Source: an uncultured Clostridium sp. (GTDB lineage Bacteria > Bacillota > Clostridia > Lachnospirales > Lachnospiraceae). From it: a stretch of DNA of 64,000 nt. The stretch is taken from the NCBI GenBank assembly GCA_900542035.1, contig UQMJ01000003.1:62001-126000 (forward strand). Direction: 5' to 3'. Position numbers and translations under genes: made by a program. The stretch's first letter is position 1. Every line of letters begins with the position of its first letter. Under the pieces are notes generated by a model. It made no database searches and was not told the origin of the DNA. It saw nothing but the letters and a program-made list of their open reading frames with translations. This document shows, in pieces, positions 54,826 to 63,739 of this stretch.

Positions 54826-54954
54826 TTGCACTTTGATTTTAGCATACTATTCGCAATCTTGCCATAAAAAATAAGGAGCTCAGCCAACGTTAATCCATCT
54901 CTTACGTTTATGATGCTGTGCATAGCAGGAGGTATTTTCCCCGTGACACAAGAA

Positions 54955-54995
54955 AAGAGCCGCAAAGCCCTTGAAAACCCAGGCTTTGCAGCTCT
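54955..54995 (-). terminator. Terminator of the sugar-use operon
   Basis: AGAGCTGCAAAGCC ... GGCTTTGCGGCTCT followed by TTTTCTT on the minus strand, 7 bases after the symporter stop. Confidence 0.88.
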
Positions 54996-55001
54996 AACTT
55001 C

Positions 55002-56552
55002 TTAATTTAAAAATTCTTCCGGCACCTGGTCGATGGTTGTCCAGGTCTTCAGCGCTTCTTCCATGCTCATTCCCTTGGCAATGGCATCACGGCGCACCGC
55101 ATTGACTGCCTGAATCTCCTTCATTCTCTCGCCTGTAAGGGAATATCCCTTCATCGCCCACAGTGTCAACGCCCATGCAATCATGGGGATCACACAGAAC
55201 AAGATCAGAACAATCGTCTTCATTCCTTCCGTATAAGGCGTATCGCCACCTGGCAATGTCGAAAGGCCGATAGAGGCGACTGCCAGTCCTACTACCGTAG
55301 AGCTTAAAGAAGAAACCAGCTTATCCACCAGAGAGAACAGGGTTCCCATAACCCCAGGAATATACTTGCCGGAACGGTAAGTCTCGTAGTCGGAACAATC
55401 TGCCACCATAGGAATGGGCATATCTGCCGTTGCATAGTATGCCCCATATCCGATTCCGAAGAACAAGATAAAGAGAATCGTGTATACGTTGATATTGGTA
55501 AGGGACAGATTTACTCCTGCTTCGCCTGGCTTCCAGAACAGAAGCAGCGCCGTCACGCCTACATACATAACCAGCGCCAGGGCCACATAACGCATCAGAG
55601 ATGCTTTCTGTCCCTGCTTTTGAGAGGTCCGCACCGTCAGTACAAAGAACGGGGCTGAGAACACATAGCCGGCAATCATCATCGGAAGATACAGGCCATT
55701 GTAATTGCCCATCATGGAACCGTACAGCATACAGAGAACGGTTCCGTTTGTGGCAATCGCCAGAGCCAGCTTGCAGCCGGCTCCTGCTACCATCAGTCTG
55801 CGAAGCGGCTTGTTTTCCTTTAAGATCCCGACATACTCCGAGATCTTTACCTTCTGGGGTTCTGTATTGCCAAGACCGAAATACCTGGGCTGGTCCTTCT
55901 CCCAGATGCCAATAACTGCCAGCACTGTCAGAAATGCAGAAATCAGCACTGCAATGGGAATCAGCACATCAAAAAATTCCGGAGTCGTATAATCTCCAAA
56001 CTTTGCCCTGAAAATAGGGGCCAGAAACTGGATGGCTCCCATGCCCAGCATACTTGCCACCAGATTAAAAATGGTAAACATCGGCCGCTGCTTTGGATCA
56101 TTGGTCAGCACTGTCTGACCGGATCTGGTACAGGAGGTCTGGAAGGTATATCCGATCACATATAAAGCGTAGATCAACACATATGCTGCATAGCGGGCCG
56201 GCATCATGGTTTCTGGAATCATTCTGGTTCCAAAATACAGAAGGAACGCGCTGATCGCCATAATCACATTGCCCAAAATCATAAAAGGACGGAATTTGCC
56301 GAACCGGCCATTGGTTTTGTCAATCAATGCGCCAATGATAGGATCGGTAACCGCATCAAAGAGACGCATTACCGTTACCATAGTAGTTGCAAACATTAAG
56401 GCCAGACCCAGCACCCCATTGCCATAATAGGCAATGTAGGTGATGGTCAGGATATAATACACATTGGTGGCTCCGTTATTAAAGGGGAACAGCACCAACT
56501 GATAAGGCTTTGCCCTGTTTAATCTGGGAGCCTTCGTTACATCATTGCTCAT
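55002..56552 (-). CDS. GPH family sugar:cation symporter (MFS)
   Basis: A 516-residue membrane protein with about twelve hydrophobic segments. FDAVTDPIIGALIDKTNGRFGKFRPFMI (in part: AVTDPIIGALIDKTN, about 69-83) is the loop signature of the glycoside-pentoside-hexuronide:cation symporters, and CSDYETYRSGKYIPG near 388 is another family mark. It would import the sugars set free by the GH2/GH3 enzymes of this operon. It ends the operon, before a strong terminator. The sugar is not predictable. Confidence 0.9.
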   Translation of the reverse strand: MSNDVTKAPRLNRAKPYQLVLFPFNNGATNVYYILTITYIAYYGNGVLGLALMFATTMVTVMRLFDAVTDPIIGALIDKTNGRFGKFRPFMILGNVIMAISAFLLYFGTRMIPETMMPARYAAYVLIYALYVIGYTFQTSCTRSGQTVLTNDPKQRPMFTIFNLVASMLGMGAIQFLAPIFRAKFGDYTTPEFFDVLIPIAVLISAFLTVLAVIGIWEKDQPRYFGLGNTEPQKVKISEYVGILKENKPLRRLMVAGAGCKLALAIATNGTVLCMLYGSMMGNYNGLYLPMMIAGYVFSAPFFVLTVRTSQKQGQKASLMRYVALALVMYVGVTALLLFWKPGEAGVNLSLTNINVYTILFILFFGIGYGAYYATADMPIPMVADCSDYETYRSGKYIPGVMGTLFSLVDKLVSSLSSTVVGLAVASIGLSTLPGGDTPYTEGMKTIVLILFCVIPMIAWALTLWAMKGYSLTGERMKEIQAVNAVRRDAIAKGMSMEEALKTWTTIDQVPEEFLN

Positions 56553-56570
56553 AACACATACCCTTTTTCT

Positions 56571-57008
56571 TTACTTTACGGTTTTCAGGAATGCACTGAT
56601 AATCAGCAGGATAATGGATACCACATAGCATACCATGGAAGCCACGCTGACATAGAATACTTTCCATCCAGCTGTATTCATGGAGTTCCAGGAAAACAGG
56701 CCGGAAATCAACAGGATACGGCTCAGGATCATTCCACAGATCACAGCTGCAAAAAGGCCTACTGCAGCCATCATGGCAATGGTGCTGATATAATCGTAGT
56801 TTCCAAAACGATTGGAAGAATACACGGCTACAAGGATGAGCACGATGCCAGCCGCTGCCTCCAGAAGATACATGGAAAGAGAATTCAGCGCCTCGGCTGT
56901 GCTGATGTTGCTGCTGATTACCATAGTAATCATTGCGGCTGCTGCTACGACCGCAGCTAAAGCCTGGAAATAAAAGCCTGCTCCCTGCTTCTTCAAAAAT
57001 GCTGACAT
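56571..57008 (-). CDS. Small four-helix membrane protein next to GH3
   Basis: A 145-residue protein with four hydrophobic segments (about 15-32, 42-62, 75-97, 115-140). I do not recognise a family. It begins MSAFLKKQGAGFYFQALAA. The gene lies one base after the GH3 stop, so it is translated with that enzyme, whose own C-terminus is a membrane helix. It may help anchor or assemble the enzyme, or work with the symporter; this is inference. Confidence 0.75.
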   Translation of the reverse strand: MSAFLKKQGAGFYFQALAAVVAAAAMITMVISSNISTAEALNSLSMYLLEAAAGIVLILVAVYSSNRFGNYDYISTIAMMAAVGLFAAVICGMILSRILLISGLFSWNSMNTAGWKVFYVSVASMVCYVVSIILLIISAFLKTVK

Positions 57009-57009
57009 A

Positions 57010-60000
57010 TTACTCTACCTCCGTTTCTTTGCGTCTGGAAGATCTGACATACAGGACACCGCTGCCGATCAGCAGGATTGCTGTCACTGCCATAGCTGCC
57101 AGATATGCCATACGCCACCAGGTCATTACCTGCTCAATATGCGTCGTGCTGTTGTAACGGTTCATCAGATTGCTATGGCTCAGGGCATACAAAACGTTAT
57201 GGCTGGATTCCTTCACAGCATTCTGCAGAGATGCGTCTCCATTTAACAGATTTGCGCTTACCTTTGTTCCGTCTATCTGGGAAGCAAATGTCGAGCAGTT
57301 TTCCAGTGTAGTAGAACCGTAGAAACCAGAAATGCCACGGGTATCATAGCAGGTGGTGCCAGATCCTAATACTGCGCCGTACAGGTCTGTATCATCATAA
57401 ATATCTGTTACTGCATAGCCCTTGAATCCCCACTCTTCTTTCAGGATCTCCGTCATCATCTCGTAGCTTGCGGTACACTCTACTGGTCCGATCTTACTGA
57501 AGGAAATCATCAGGCCGCGCATACCGGCATCTTCTTCCTCTGTATCATATTTGGTCGCTTCAAATGCGATCTGATATGCGCGCAGCTCGATCTCGCGGGC
57601 ACGCTGTTCCAGCATATAAGGAGCCACACCGCTTCTGTGAGTTTCCTGGTCGTTAAATGCATAGTGCTTAGGCGCTGCAATCAGACCGAAATCCAAAGCG
57701 CCGATGGCAAATTCCATAGCTGCCACACCGGACAGAACCGGATCTTCAGAATAATATTCACAGTTACGTCCGTTATACGCATGACGATGAGTATTTAAAC
57801 CTGGTCCCCACAGAATCGGAATACCAGTAAACAAGGCCTCTTCTCCGATAAACTCGCCTACTTCACGGAACAGCTCTGGGTTAAAGGATGCCGCTACTAA
57901 AGGTGCATTGGCAAATACTTCCGGATGCCAGTTGCCATTTGGATCATCTGCCGGAATGCTCCATGGAGCGTCTGGATCTTTAGAAGCATTTAAGTTTACT
58001 GCAATACCGTTTCCGGCATTTTCTGTCATATAAGTCTCCACTGTACCAATGGAGGTAACGCCAGGGATGCTGGGGCCGCCGAAGGTTGCCAGATACTGGG
58101 CTTCTTCCAGGGTCATCTTATCTAACAGCTCATCCCATTTCGGATCATCAAAGTCAAGACCATACATCTCGTAGAACATCAGATCAGAATCCTTGCCCCA
58201 TACGATAGAGGAAGTATCTTCATCGGTCTTAATGGTGTAATACTTTCCGTTCAGATTATCGATCAGTTCCTGACTGGTCAGTGTCATATCGGTGTAGCTT
58301 CTCGGATAAGTGCCGGCCCAGTCAGAACGGCTTAAATAGGTTACTTCGCCAGGCTGGAAATAATTCCAATCTGCATAATCCAACTGATTGGAAATCTTCT
58401 CTCCGGTTTTGGATACGGAGAATGCAGTCTTAGAAATCAGATCCTCTGTAATCTCTTTTGCCATCGCCATCTGTGCATTGCTTTCACCGGCAAGCAGTTC
58501 CGGATCTACACCCTGGGCTGCCATCATGTTATTTAGCGCATCATGAGCGCCGTTGCCCATTGCGAAGTAATAGGTTCCTGGATCTAAAATATAAGTACCA
58601 AACGTACCGTCCCCGTTATCATAGGTATTGTCATAGCTTGCAATAAACTGCAGATCTACCTCAACAGGAACTATCTGGGACTCGCCTGGCTGCAGGGTTT
58701 TGGATTTTTCAAAATTCAGAAGCTGAACCGCCGCTTTTTCCACGCCGCCTGCAAGGTAAGGAGCCTGTCCGTAAATCTGTACAATTGATTTGCCCGCCAT
58801 ATCTCCAGTGTTTGTTACCTTTACAGGAAAGATTGCCTTTGCATCGCAAACGCCGGTTTCTGGGTCGGTAACAATCTCAAACTGAGGTTCGCCGTCAAAC
58901 TCCTGGGTAAAGCTGGTGTAAGACAGACCATAGCCGAAACCGTAGGAAACCTCATTCTCATAGTTCCACTCTGTGTTGGAAGCGTAAGCGCCAACCGGAG
59001 AAGATGCGTTTCCATTGCCCATGACTACATCATAGTAACGGGTCTCGTAGTAACGGTATCCGGTATAGATACCCTCTGCCTCAATTAAGTAGTTCTCGCT
59101 CTTATCCAGGCTTCTGGCCAGCATCTCTGCGCTGTTGCTGTACTGGAAGCTGCCCATGTTCTGCATGGCTGGAGCAGACATATTGTAAGCTGCATAAATG
59201 TCAGGAAGACCGCCGGATGGGCTGACACGTCCGCTTAAGATATCCGCAACACCCAGCATACCATAGTTTCCAGGGAAACCTACCCACAAGATCGAGTCGA
59301 TCTCCGGATCGTGCTTCAGTTCGTCAATTTCCATGCTGTTAGCGGTATTTAGCAGCACAATTACATTGTCGCTGCATTCTTTCGCCATTTCGATAATATC
59401 TCTTTCATTTTTCGTCAGCTGAAGAGGTTCTTCTGCACCAGTACCCTCAGCCACACTTCCAGGAAGATAATCCTTGGACTCTGCACCAGGACGGCCGATC
59501 ACAACAATAGCAGCATCTTTGTACTGAGCAAAGCTGTCTGCATAATCAGCGTTTACACCCTGAATCTCCTGAACAGAAGGCTCGCCTGGATCGTAATTCT
59601 CATCGGGAGTCTCATTTTCAGAATGAAGATACGTCTCGTTCAATTTCAGATAAATGTCGCTCATTACCGGATTTACAGTAAAACCTGCACCTTCAAACTC
59701 AAATTCATCGCCATTCCACTCATTCAGGGTAATTCCGCGACTATAAGTGCCTGTTTTATGATCCTTATTTAAGGAATAGGCAATGGTATTCTTAAAATCT
59801 GTCTGATTCTGGGTCAGAGCCTGCTCCAAAGAAATATAAGGACCGTTCGCTTTTACGCCGAAACAAGAACCGAGCAGGGACACTTCCGAACGGATGCCGA
59901 GCATCGTTACCTGGGAGCCTTCTGCCAGAGGAAGTCCCTGTCCATTCTCCCTGTTGTTTTTCAAAAGTACAGCGCCTTCTGCTGCCTGCTGACGGTTTAA

Positions 60001-60258
60001 ATCAATGGCCTTCTGGATCAGGGCCTTGGAATTTCCTGTCCCATCTGCATTCAGTACCTCTGAAGAAGGTATGAATTTATCGTACAGCGGATTTTCCGGC
60101 GTATTTTCGGAAACAAACTTCTCACTTAAGGTTCCCATAGCCGTATCAATGGTTGCTTTGTATGACTCTGCTACAACGCCTAAGATCGTCGTAAGGGAAA
60201 AACCAAACGTAAATACCAGGGTCATTCCCCTCCAAAGCCCTTTCTTCTGTTTTCTCAT
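57010..60258 (-). CDS. Membrane-anchored GH3 beta-glycosidase, permuted domains
   Basis: A 1082-residue enzyme. A hydrophobic segment at about 9-28 and another near the end (about 1045-1068, followed by RSSRRKE) suggest a protein anchored at both ends with the bulk outside. Domain order is reversed against common GH3 enzymes: the alpha/beta sandwich (about 95-390, with SPSGGLPD) and the fibronectin-like domain (about 460-545) come first, and the TIM barrel (about 690-1000) last, with KHYAFNDQETHR near 870 and the nucleophile Asp in GYAVTDIYDD near 950. Such permuted GH3 enzymes are known from rumen clostridia. It cleaves beta-linked glucosides or xylosides; the exact substrate is unknown. Confidence 0.9.
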   Translation of the reverse strand: MRKQKKGLWRGMTLVFTFGFSLTTILGVVAESYKATIDTAMGTLSEKFVSENTPENPLYDKFIPSSEVLNADGTGNSKALIQKAIDLNRQQAAEGAVLLKNNRENGQGLPLAEGSQVTMLGIRSEVSLLGSCFGVKANGPYISLEQALTQNQTDFKNTIAYSLNKDHKTGTYSRGITLNEWNGDEFEFEGAGFTVNPVMSDIYLKLNETYLHSENETPDENYDPGEPSVQEIQGVNADYADSFAQYKDAAIVVIGRPGAESKDYLPGSVAEGTGAEEPLQLTKNERDIIEMAKECSDNVIVLLNTANSMEIDELKHDPEIDSILWVGFPGNYGMLGVADILSGRVSPSGGLPDIYAAYNMSAPAMQNMGSFQYSNSAEMLARSLDKSENYLIEAEGIYTGYRYYETRYYDVVMGNGNASSPVGAYASNTEWNYENEVSYGFGYGLSYTSFTQEFDGEPQFEIVTDPETGVCDAKAIFPVKVTNTGDMAGKSIVQIYGQAPYLAGGVEKAAVQLLNFEKSKTLQPGESQIVPVEVDLQFIASYDNTYDNGDGTFGTYILDPGTYYFAMGNGAHDALNNMMAAQGVDPELLAGESNAQMAMAKEITEDLISKTAFSVSKTGEKISNQLDYADWNYFQPGEVTYLSRSDWAGTYPRSYTDMTLTSQELIDNLNGKYYTIKTDEDTSSIVWGKDSDLMFYEMYGLDFDDPKWDELLDKMTLEEAQYLATFGGPSIPGVTSIGTVETYMTENAGNGIAVNLNASKDPDAPWSIPADDPNGNWHPEVFANAPLVAASFNPELFREVGEFIGEEALFTGIPILWGPGLNTHRHAYNGRNCEYYSEDPVLSGVAAMEFAIGALDFGLIAAPKHYAFNDQETHRSGVAPYMLEQRAREIELRAYQIAFEATKYDTEEEDAGMRGLMISFSKIGPVECTASYEMMTEILKEEWGFKGYAVTDIYDDTDLYGAVLGSGTTCYDTRGISGFYGSTTLENCSTFASQIDGTKVSANLLNGDASLQNAVKESSHNVLYALSHSNLMNRYNSTTHIEQVMTWWRMAYLAAMAVTAILLIGSGVLYVRSSRRKETEVE

Positions 60259-60309
60259 ACTGTTTCTCTCACTTTCATTTATTTGGAAATGCTAAGGCAC
60301 ATTTCCTGA

Positions 60310-62298
60310 TTATACCCAGTTTGCGCTGGAAGACTTTCCTTTTACCAGCTTATAAGCAGGATTCGGACGATCTACCTTCCGGAATACCGCCTGATCGCTA
60401 CAGGCTCCTGCCTCTGCCTTAATATGGGTTTCTCCGGAAAGAGATACCTGGAACTCAAATACTTTATTTCCTGTCTTCTCTTCCTTAAACACTCCGTTCA
60501 CAAACAAGGAAACCCTGGGCTGGTTTGTGTAAACCTTTACTGCCGTAAGGGCTTCTTCTCTGTCTTTTCTCCTCTTTCCTGCTATGTGGACAAAAGGCTC
60601 CGGACTCCAGTATGCCTTATATAAATAGAAACTGTCCTTTTTGGTCCTGCGGTCAAAGGTAATCAGTCCCTTGTGGTTCATACCTGGTTCGCCCCCCTGA
60701 TCCCTGGCATCTGCCGCAAAATCGAACATATTCCATACGTGAGTCGCCCACAGATAAGGATTGCGCTCAAAGCATTTCAGCATATATTCGTGGTAAACCG
60801 CCTGATATTCCTCTGTATGATCGCCTCGTTTCGGCTTTGCCGAATGCAGATTTGGCATGGCTTCACACCCATACTCGGAATATCCCAGACACCGCTTCGG
60901 ATAGCAGAAATGGAAAAACCGCATCCAGAGATCATTTAAAATCAGTCCTGGGACGTACCATCCAAGATACAGGTTCCAGGATACCACATCCGTAATGTGG
61001 GCGGATCTGTTAAATGGGCCGCATACTGCATAGCAAGCCAGCGTAGTCAGTCTGGATGGATCCATCTGATGGTAAAGTTCATTCAGCATCCGGTGATTGT
61101 CCAGCATATCCTTTTTATCCTTTGTCGATATGGTAATCTCATTTGATACCCCCCAGCAGACGATACAAGGATGGTTGTAGTTCTGAACCACCAGTTCTCT
61201 GGCCTGGCTGGCCGTATTGTCTCGGCCGTTGGGAAGATGTTCCGAAATATAGGGAATCTCTGCCCAGACTACCATTCCGTATTCATCGCACAGATCGTAA
61301 AAGTACTGATCATGCTGATAGTGAGCCAGACGTATCGTATTGGCTCCGATTTCTCGGATCAGATCCATATCCTTTTGGTGATGCGCTCTGTCAAGAGCAT
61401 TTCCGATGCCCTTCCAGTCCTGATGCCTGGAAACACCTCGCAGCGGATAGCTTCGTCCATTCAGGAAAAATCCTTTCTGCGGATCTACGGAAAAACTGCG
61501 GAAGCCAAACCGGCTGCTAATCTCATCTACCACCTGGCCTTCCCTGTAAAGACAAGCTCTTGCCTGATAAAGATAAGGATCCTGAATTCCATCCCATAGA
61601 TGAACTGCCGGCACTGTCATCCTACAGTCCATGCCGCTGCCGCAAACGGCTTTTGTTCCCTCTGCGTCCAGAATCTCTACCTGAATTTCCAGATCCTGGG
61701 GAAGTTTTTCGAAATCACTGCTTTTCTCTGCTTCTTTCTGCTCCCATCCGGCCTTAGCCTGGCAGACATCCAGGAAGGTCTGAACACGTACAGCGCCATC
61801 GCTTCCTTTTACCTCTGGGGTAATCCGCAGTCCCGAGTCTCCGTAATAGTCCAGATCAAAGTGACAGCGATTCACAATCAGCAGATTGACGTCTCGGTAA
61901 ATGCCGCCATAAAAGGTAAAGTCTGCTTTCTGAGGATAAACCCGATCGTTCACGCTGTTGTCTGCTTCTACGGTCAGATGGTTCTTCTCTGCAAGGAACT
62001 TTGTAATATCTGCCCGAAAGGTGGAATAACCGCCATCGTGACTGCATACCGGCGTCCCGTTTATAAATACCTTGGCGCTGGCATTAACACCCTGAAATTC
62101 CAGATAGACCAGCTCTTCGTCCTTTTTAAATTCCGGCATATCAAAATCTCTCTCATACCGGCAGGTTCCCCGCCAGTAATCATTACCGCCGTCCTGTCCA
62201 TCCACGTTATTCCAGGTATGGGGGAGCTGCACTTCTGACACGGTTCCGTCCGGACCAGTAAACTTCCACCGATCCATCAGCTTCTGTCTTCTTCTCAT
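60310..62298 (-). CDS. GH2 family beta-galactosidase/glucuronidase-like enzyme
   Basis: A 662-residue protein without signal peptide, so cytosolic. The GH2 sugar-binding jelly roll (about 1-165) opens with WKFTGPDGTVSEVQLPHTWN; an immunoglobulin-like domain follows, then the TIM barrel from about 270. The acid/base Glu is in CWGVSNEITIS near 385 and the nucleophile Glu in LGYSEYGCEAMPN near 472. It would hydrolyse imported beta-galactosides or related glycosides. The 51 bases to the GH3 gene hold no terminator, so they share a transcript. A -10 TATAGT lies at 62333-62338. Confidence 0.9.
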   Translation of the reverse strand: MRRRQKLMDRWKFTGPDGTVSEVQLPHTWNNVDGQDGGNDYWRGTCRYERDFDMPEFKKDEELVYLEFQGVNASAKVFINGTPVCSHDGGYSTFRADITKFLAEKNHLTVEADNSVNDRVYPQKADFTFYGGIYRDVNLLIVNRCHFDLDYYGDSGLRITPEVKGSDGAVRVQTFLDVCQAKAGWEQKEAEKSSDFEKLPQDLEIQVEILDAEGTKAVCGSGMDCRMTVPAVHLWDGIQDPYLYQARACLYREGQVVDEISSRFGFRSFSVDPQKGFFLNGRSYPLRGVSRHQDWKGIGNALDRAHHQKDMDLIREIGANTIRLAHYQHDQYFYDLCDEYGMVVWAEIPYISEHLPNGRDNTASQARELVVQNYNHPCIVCWGVSNEITISTKDKKDMLDNHRMLNELYHQMDPSRLTTLACYAVCGPFNRSAHITDVVSWNLYLGWYVPGLILNDLWMRFFHFCYPKRCLGYSEYGCEAMPNLHSAKPKRGDHTEEYQAVYHEYMLKCFERNPYLWATHVWNMFDFAADARDQGGEPGMNHKGLITFDRRTKKDSFYLYKAYWSPEPFVHIAGKRRKDREEALTAVKVYTNQPRVSLFVNGVFKEEKTGNKVFEFQVSLSGETHIKAEAGACSDQAVFRKVDRPNPAYKLVKGKSSSANWV

Positions 62299-62332
62299 GC
62301 CCTCTCCTTTCCTTCTTCTTATTTTCCCGCTT

Positions 62333-62338
62333 ACTATA
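62333..62338 (-). promoter_or_regulatory. -10 element before the GH2-GH3-symporter operon
   Basis: TATAGT preceded by TTTGC; the -35 region is weak, which suits a promoter needing an activator, perhaps the adjacent LytTR regulator (inference). Confidence 0.45.
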
Positions 62339-62417
62339 GCAAATTTTTTTCTTCTGTGTAAGAAGCTTTTCCTAAGTGGTCTGTTTTCGTGTTTATGTGG
62401 CGCGCTTTCCTGTCATC

Positions 62418-62452
62418 AAAAAAAAGCGAAGCCCATTGGGCAACGCTTTTCT
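62418..62452 (-). terminator. Terminator after the histidine kinase gene
   Basis: AAAAGCGTTGCCC-AAT-GGGCTTCGCTTTT followed by TTTT on the minus strand, starting at the kinase stop. Confidence 0.85.
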
Positions 62453-63739
62453 CTAGGTTGTTCTGTTTAATGGAATCAGCAGCTTTAAGGAAAAGATCTG
62501 CTGTTCGGTATCGATTTTCATAAATCCATTGTATTTTCCGATCAGGTGCCGGATGCTTTTCAGACCGAAACCATGATACCCGTTTTTTACCTTTGTACTT
62601 ACCGGAAGCTCTCCTTCAAATTCCAGCTGGTTCCCAATGGGATTCATAATGTTGATCATCAAAAACTGCTGGCGCACATAAACCAGTACGTCGTTCATCC
62701 GCATTTCCTGCTTTTCCAGCTGCCTGACGCTTTCAATGGCATTATCCAGGGCATTGCCGAAAATCGTATACAGGTCCACCGGCTCAAAAATGTCCATCTG
62801 CCGTCCGTCTACGATACAGTTGATTTTAATATTATTGGCTGCGCAGAACAGGCTTTTCTCTGTCAGAACCGTATCCAGCACTTCGTTTCCTGTCTGAACC
62901 ATGGCATCGTAGATCTGAACCGAGTCCTCCACCTCCCGAAGGTACTTTTCCCTCTCCTCCGGACTTGTGATTGCACGCATGGCCGAAATCTGATGTTTCA
63001 AATCGTGGCACTTGTGATTGATCAGCATAATGGTTTCCTTAGACAGCTCATACTGCTCCTTCTGCTGATGCCAAATCTGGTTTAGAGTATCCAGTTCCTG
63101 TTTCATAGTACTTTTCTTAAACATGGTATTCTGCAGATATAAGATTGTTATGCAGTATCCCTGGATTAAAAGAATATTCCAGGTCTGGAGACTGAAAGCG
63201 GAAAGGCCTTCCTCTGCCCGCAGAAGCTCAAACAAAAGCTCGTACACGATCCATAAAAACAGAGCTGAGAGCAGCTGTCTGGGACCTATATGATAGCTTC
63301 CCTTCTCCGGCATAAAACGGGCAAAGGTCAGGCCCGCCAGTCCGTAGATTACCAGATATACAGCAGTTTTGCACACGATAATCGAAACCGCTCCGGAAAT
63401 ATCTACCGTAGCAATAAAAATACAGCAGAGTTCATATGCGATCTGCTGCGTAATCAGCGCCCATACCGCACAGTAAATATCTGCCGCCGGCTTCAAGTCT
63501 GCACACACCAGAAAGAAGGCGCTGCACAACAGGAAATACAGGATACCGAATCTTATCATAGAAAACGACACTTCCAAATTCAGATACACAGGAAGACCGA
63601 TGACTGCTACTCCAAGGCAGAACCCCGTACTGGCCAGCAGAAATCTCTTGAGAAAATTCTTTTTTCGGTTTACAAAAAACAAGTAGATTGCACAGGACAG
63701 CCATAGTGTCACTGAAAGTTCTGCATAATTTCCTATCAT
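62453..63739 (-). CDS. GHKL sensor histidine kinase (AgrC-like)
   Basis: A 428-residue protein. Six or seven hydrophobic segments (about 1-205) are followed by a short coiled segment and a kinase core. The phosphoacceptor is His in INHKCHDLKHQISAM near 243. The N box is in FGNALDNAIESV near 328, and the G box GYHGFGLKSIRHLIGKY near 395. This arrangement is the HPK10/AgrC class, which senses peptides or envelope signals and pairs with LytTR regulators. Its ATG overlaps the stop of the LytTR gene. It stands directly upstream of the sugar operon. Confidence 0.92.
   Translation of the reverse strand: MIGNYAELSVTLWLSCAIYLFFVNRKKNFLKRFLLASTGFCLGVAVIGLPVYLNLEVSFSMIRFGILYFLLCSAFFLVCADLKPAADIYCAVWALITQQIAYELCCIFIATVDISGAVSIIVCKTAVYLVIYGLAGLTFARFMPEKGSYHIGPRQLLSALFLWIVYELLFELLRAEEGLSAFSLQTWNILLIQGYCITILYLQNTMFKKSTMKQELDTLNQIWHQQKEQYELSKETIMLINHKCHDLKHQISAMRAITSPEEREKYLREVEDSVQIYDAMVQTGNEVLDTVLTEKSLFCAANNIKINCIVDGRQMDIFEPVDLYTIFGNALDNAIESVRQLEKQEMRMNDVLVYVRQQFLMINIMNPIGNQLEFEGELPVSTKVKNGYHGFGLKSIRHLIGKYNGFMKIDTEQQIFSLKLLIPLNRTT

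Noticed and set aside
56571..56850. Extra reading frames opposite to long genes (for example 37028-37666 and 61600-62238 on the plus strand)
   Set aside because: They lie fully inside well-supported genes on the other strand, lack good ribosome binding sites and show no recognisable domain.
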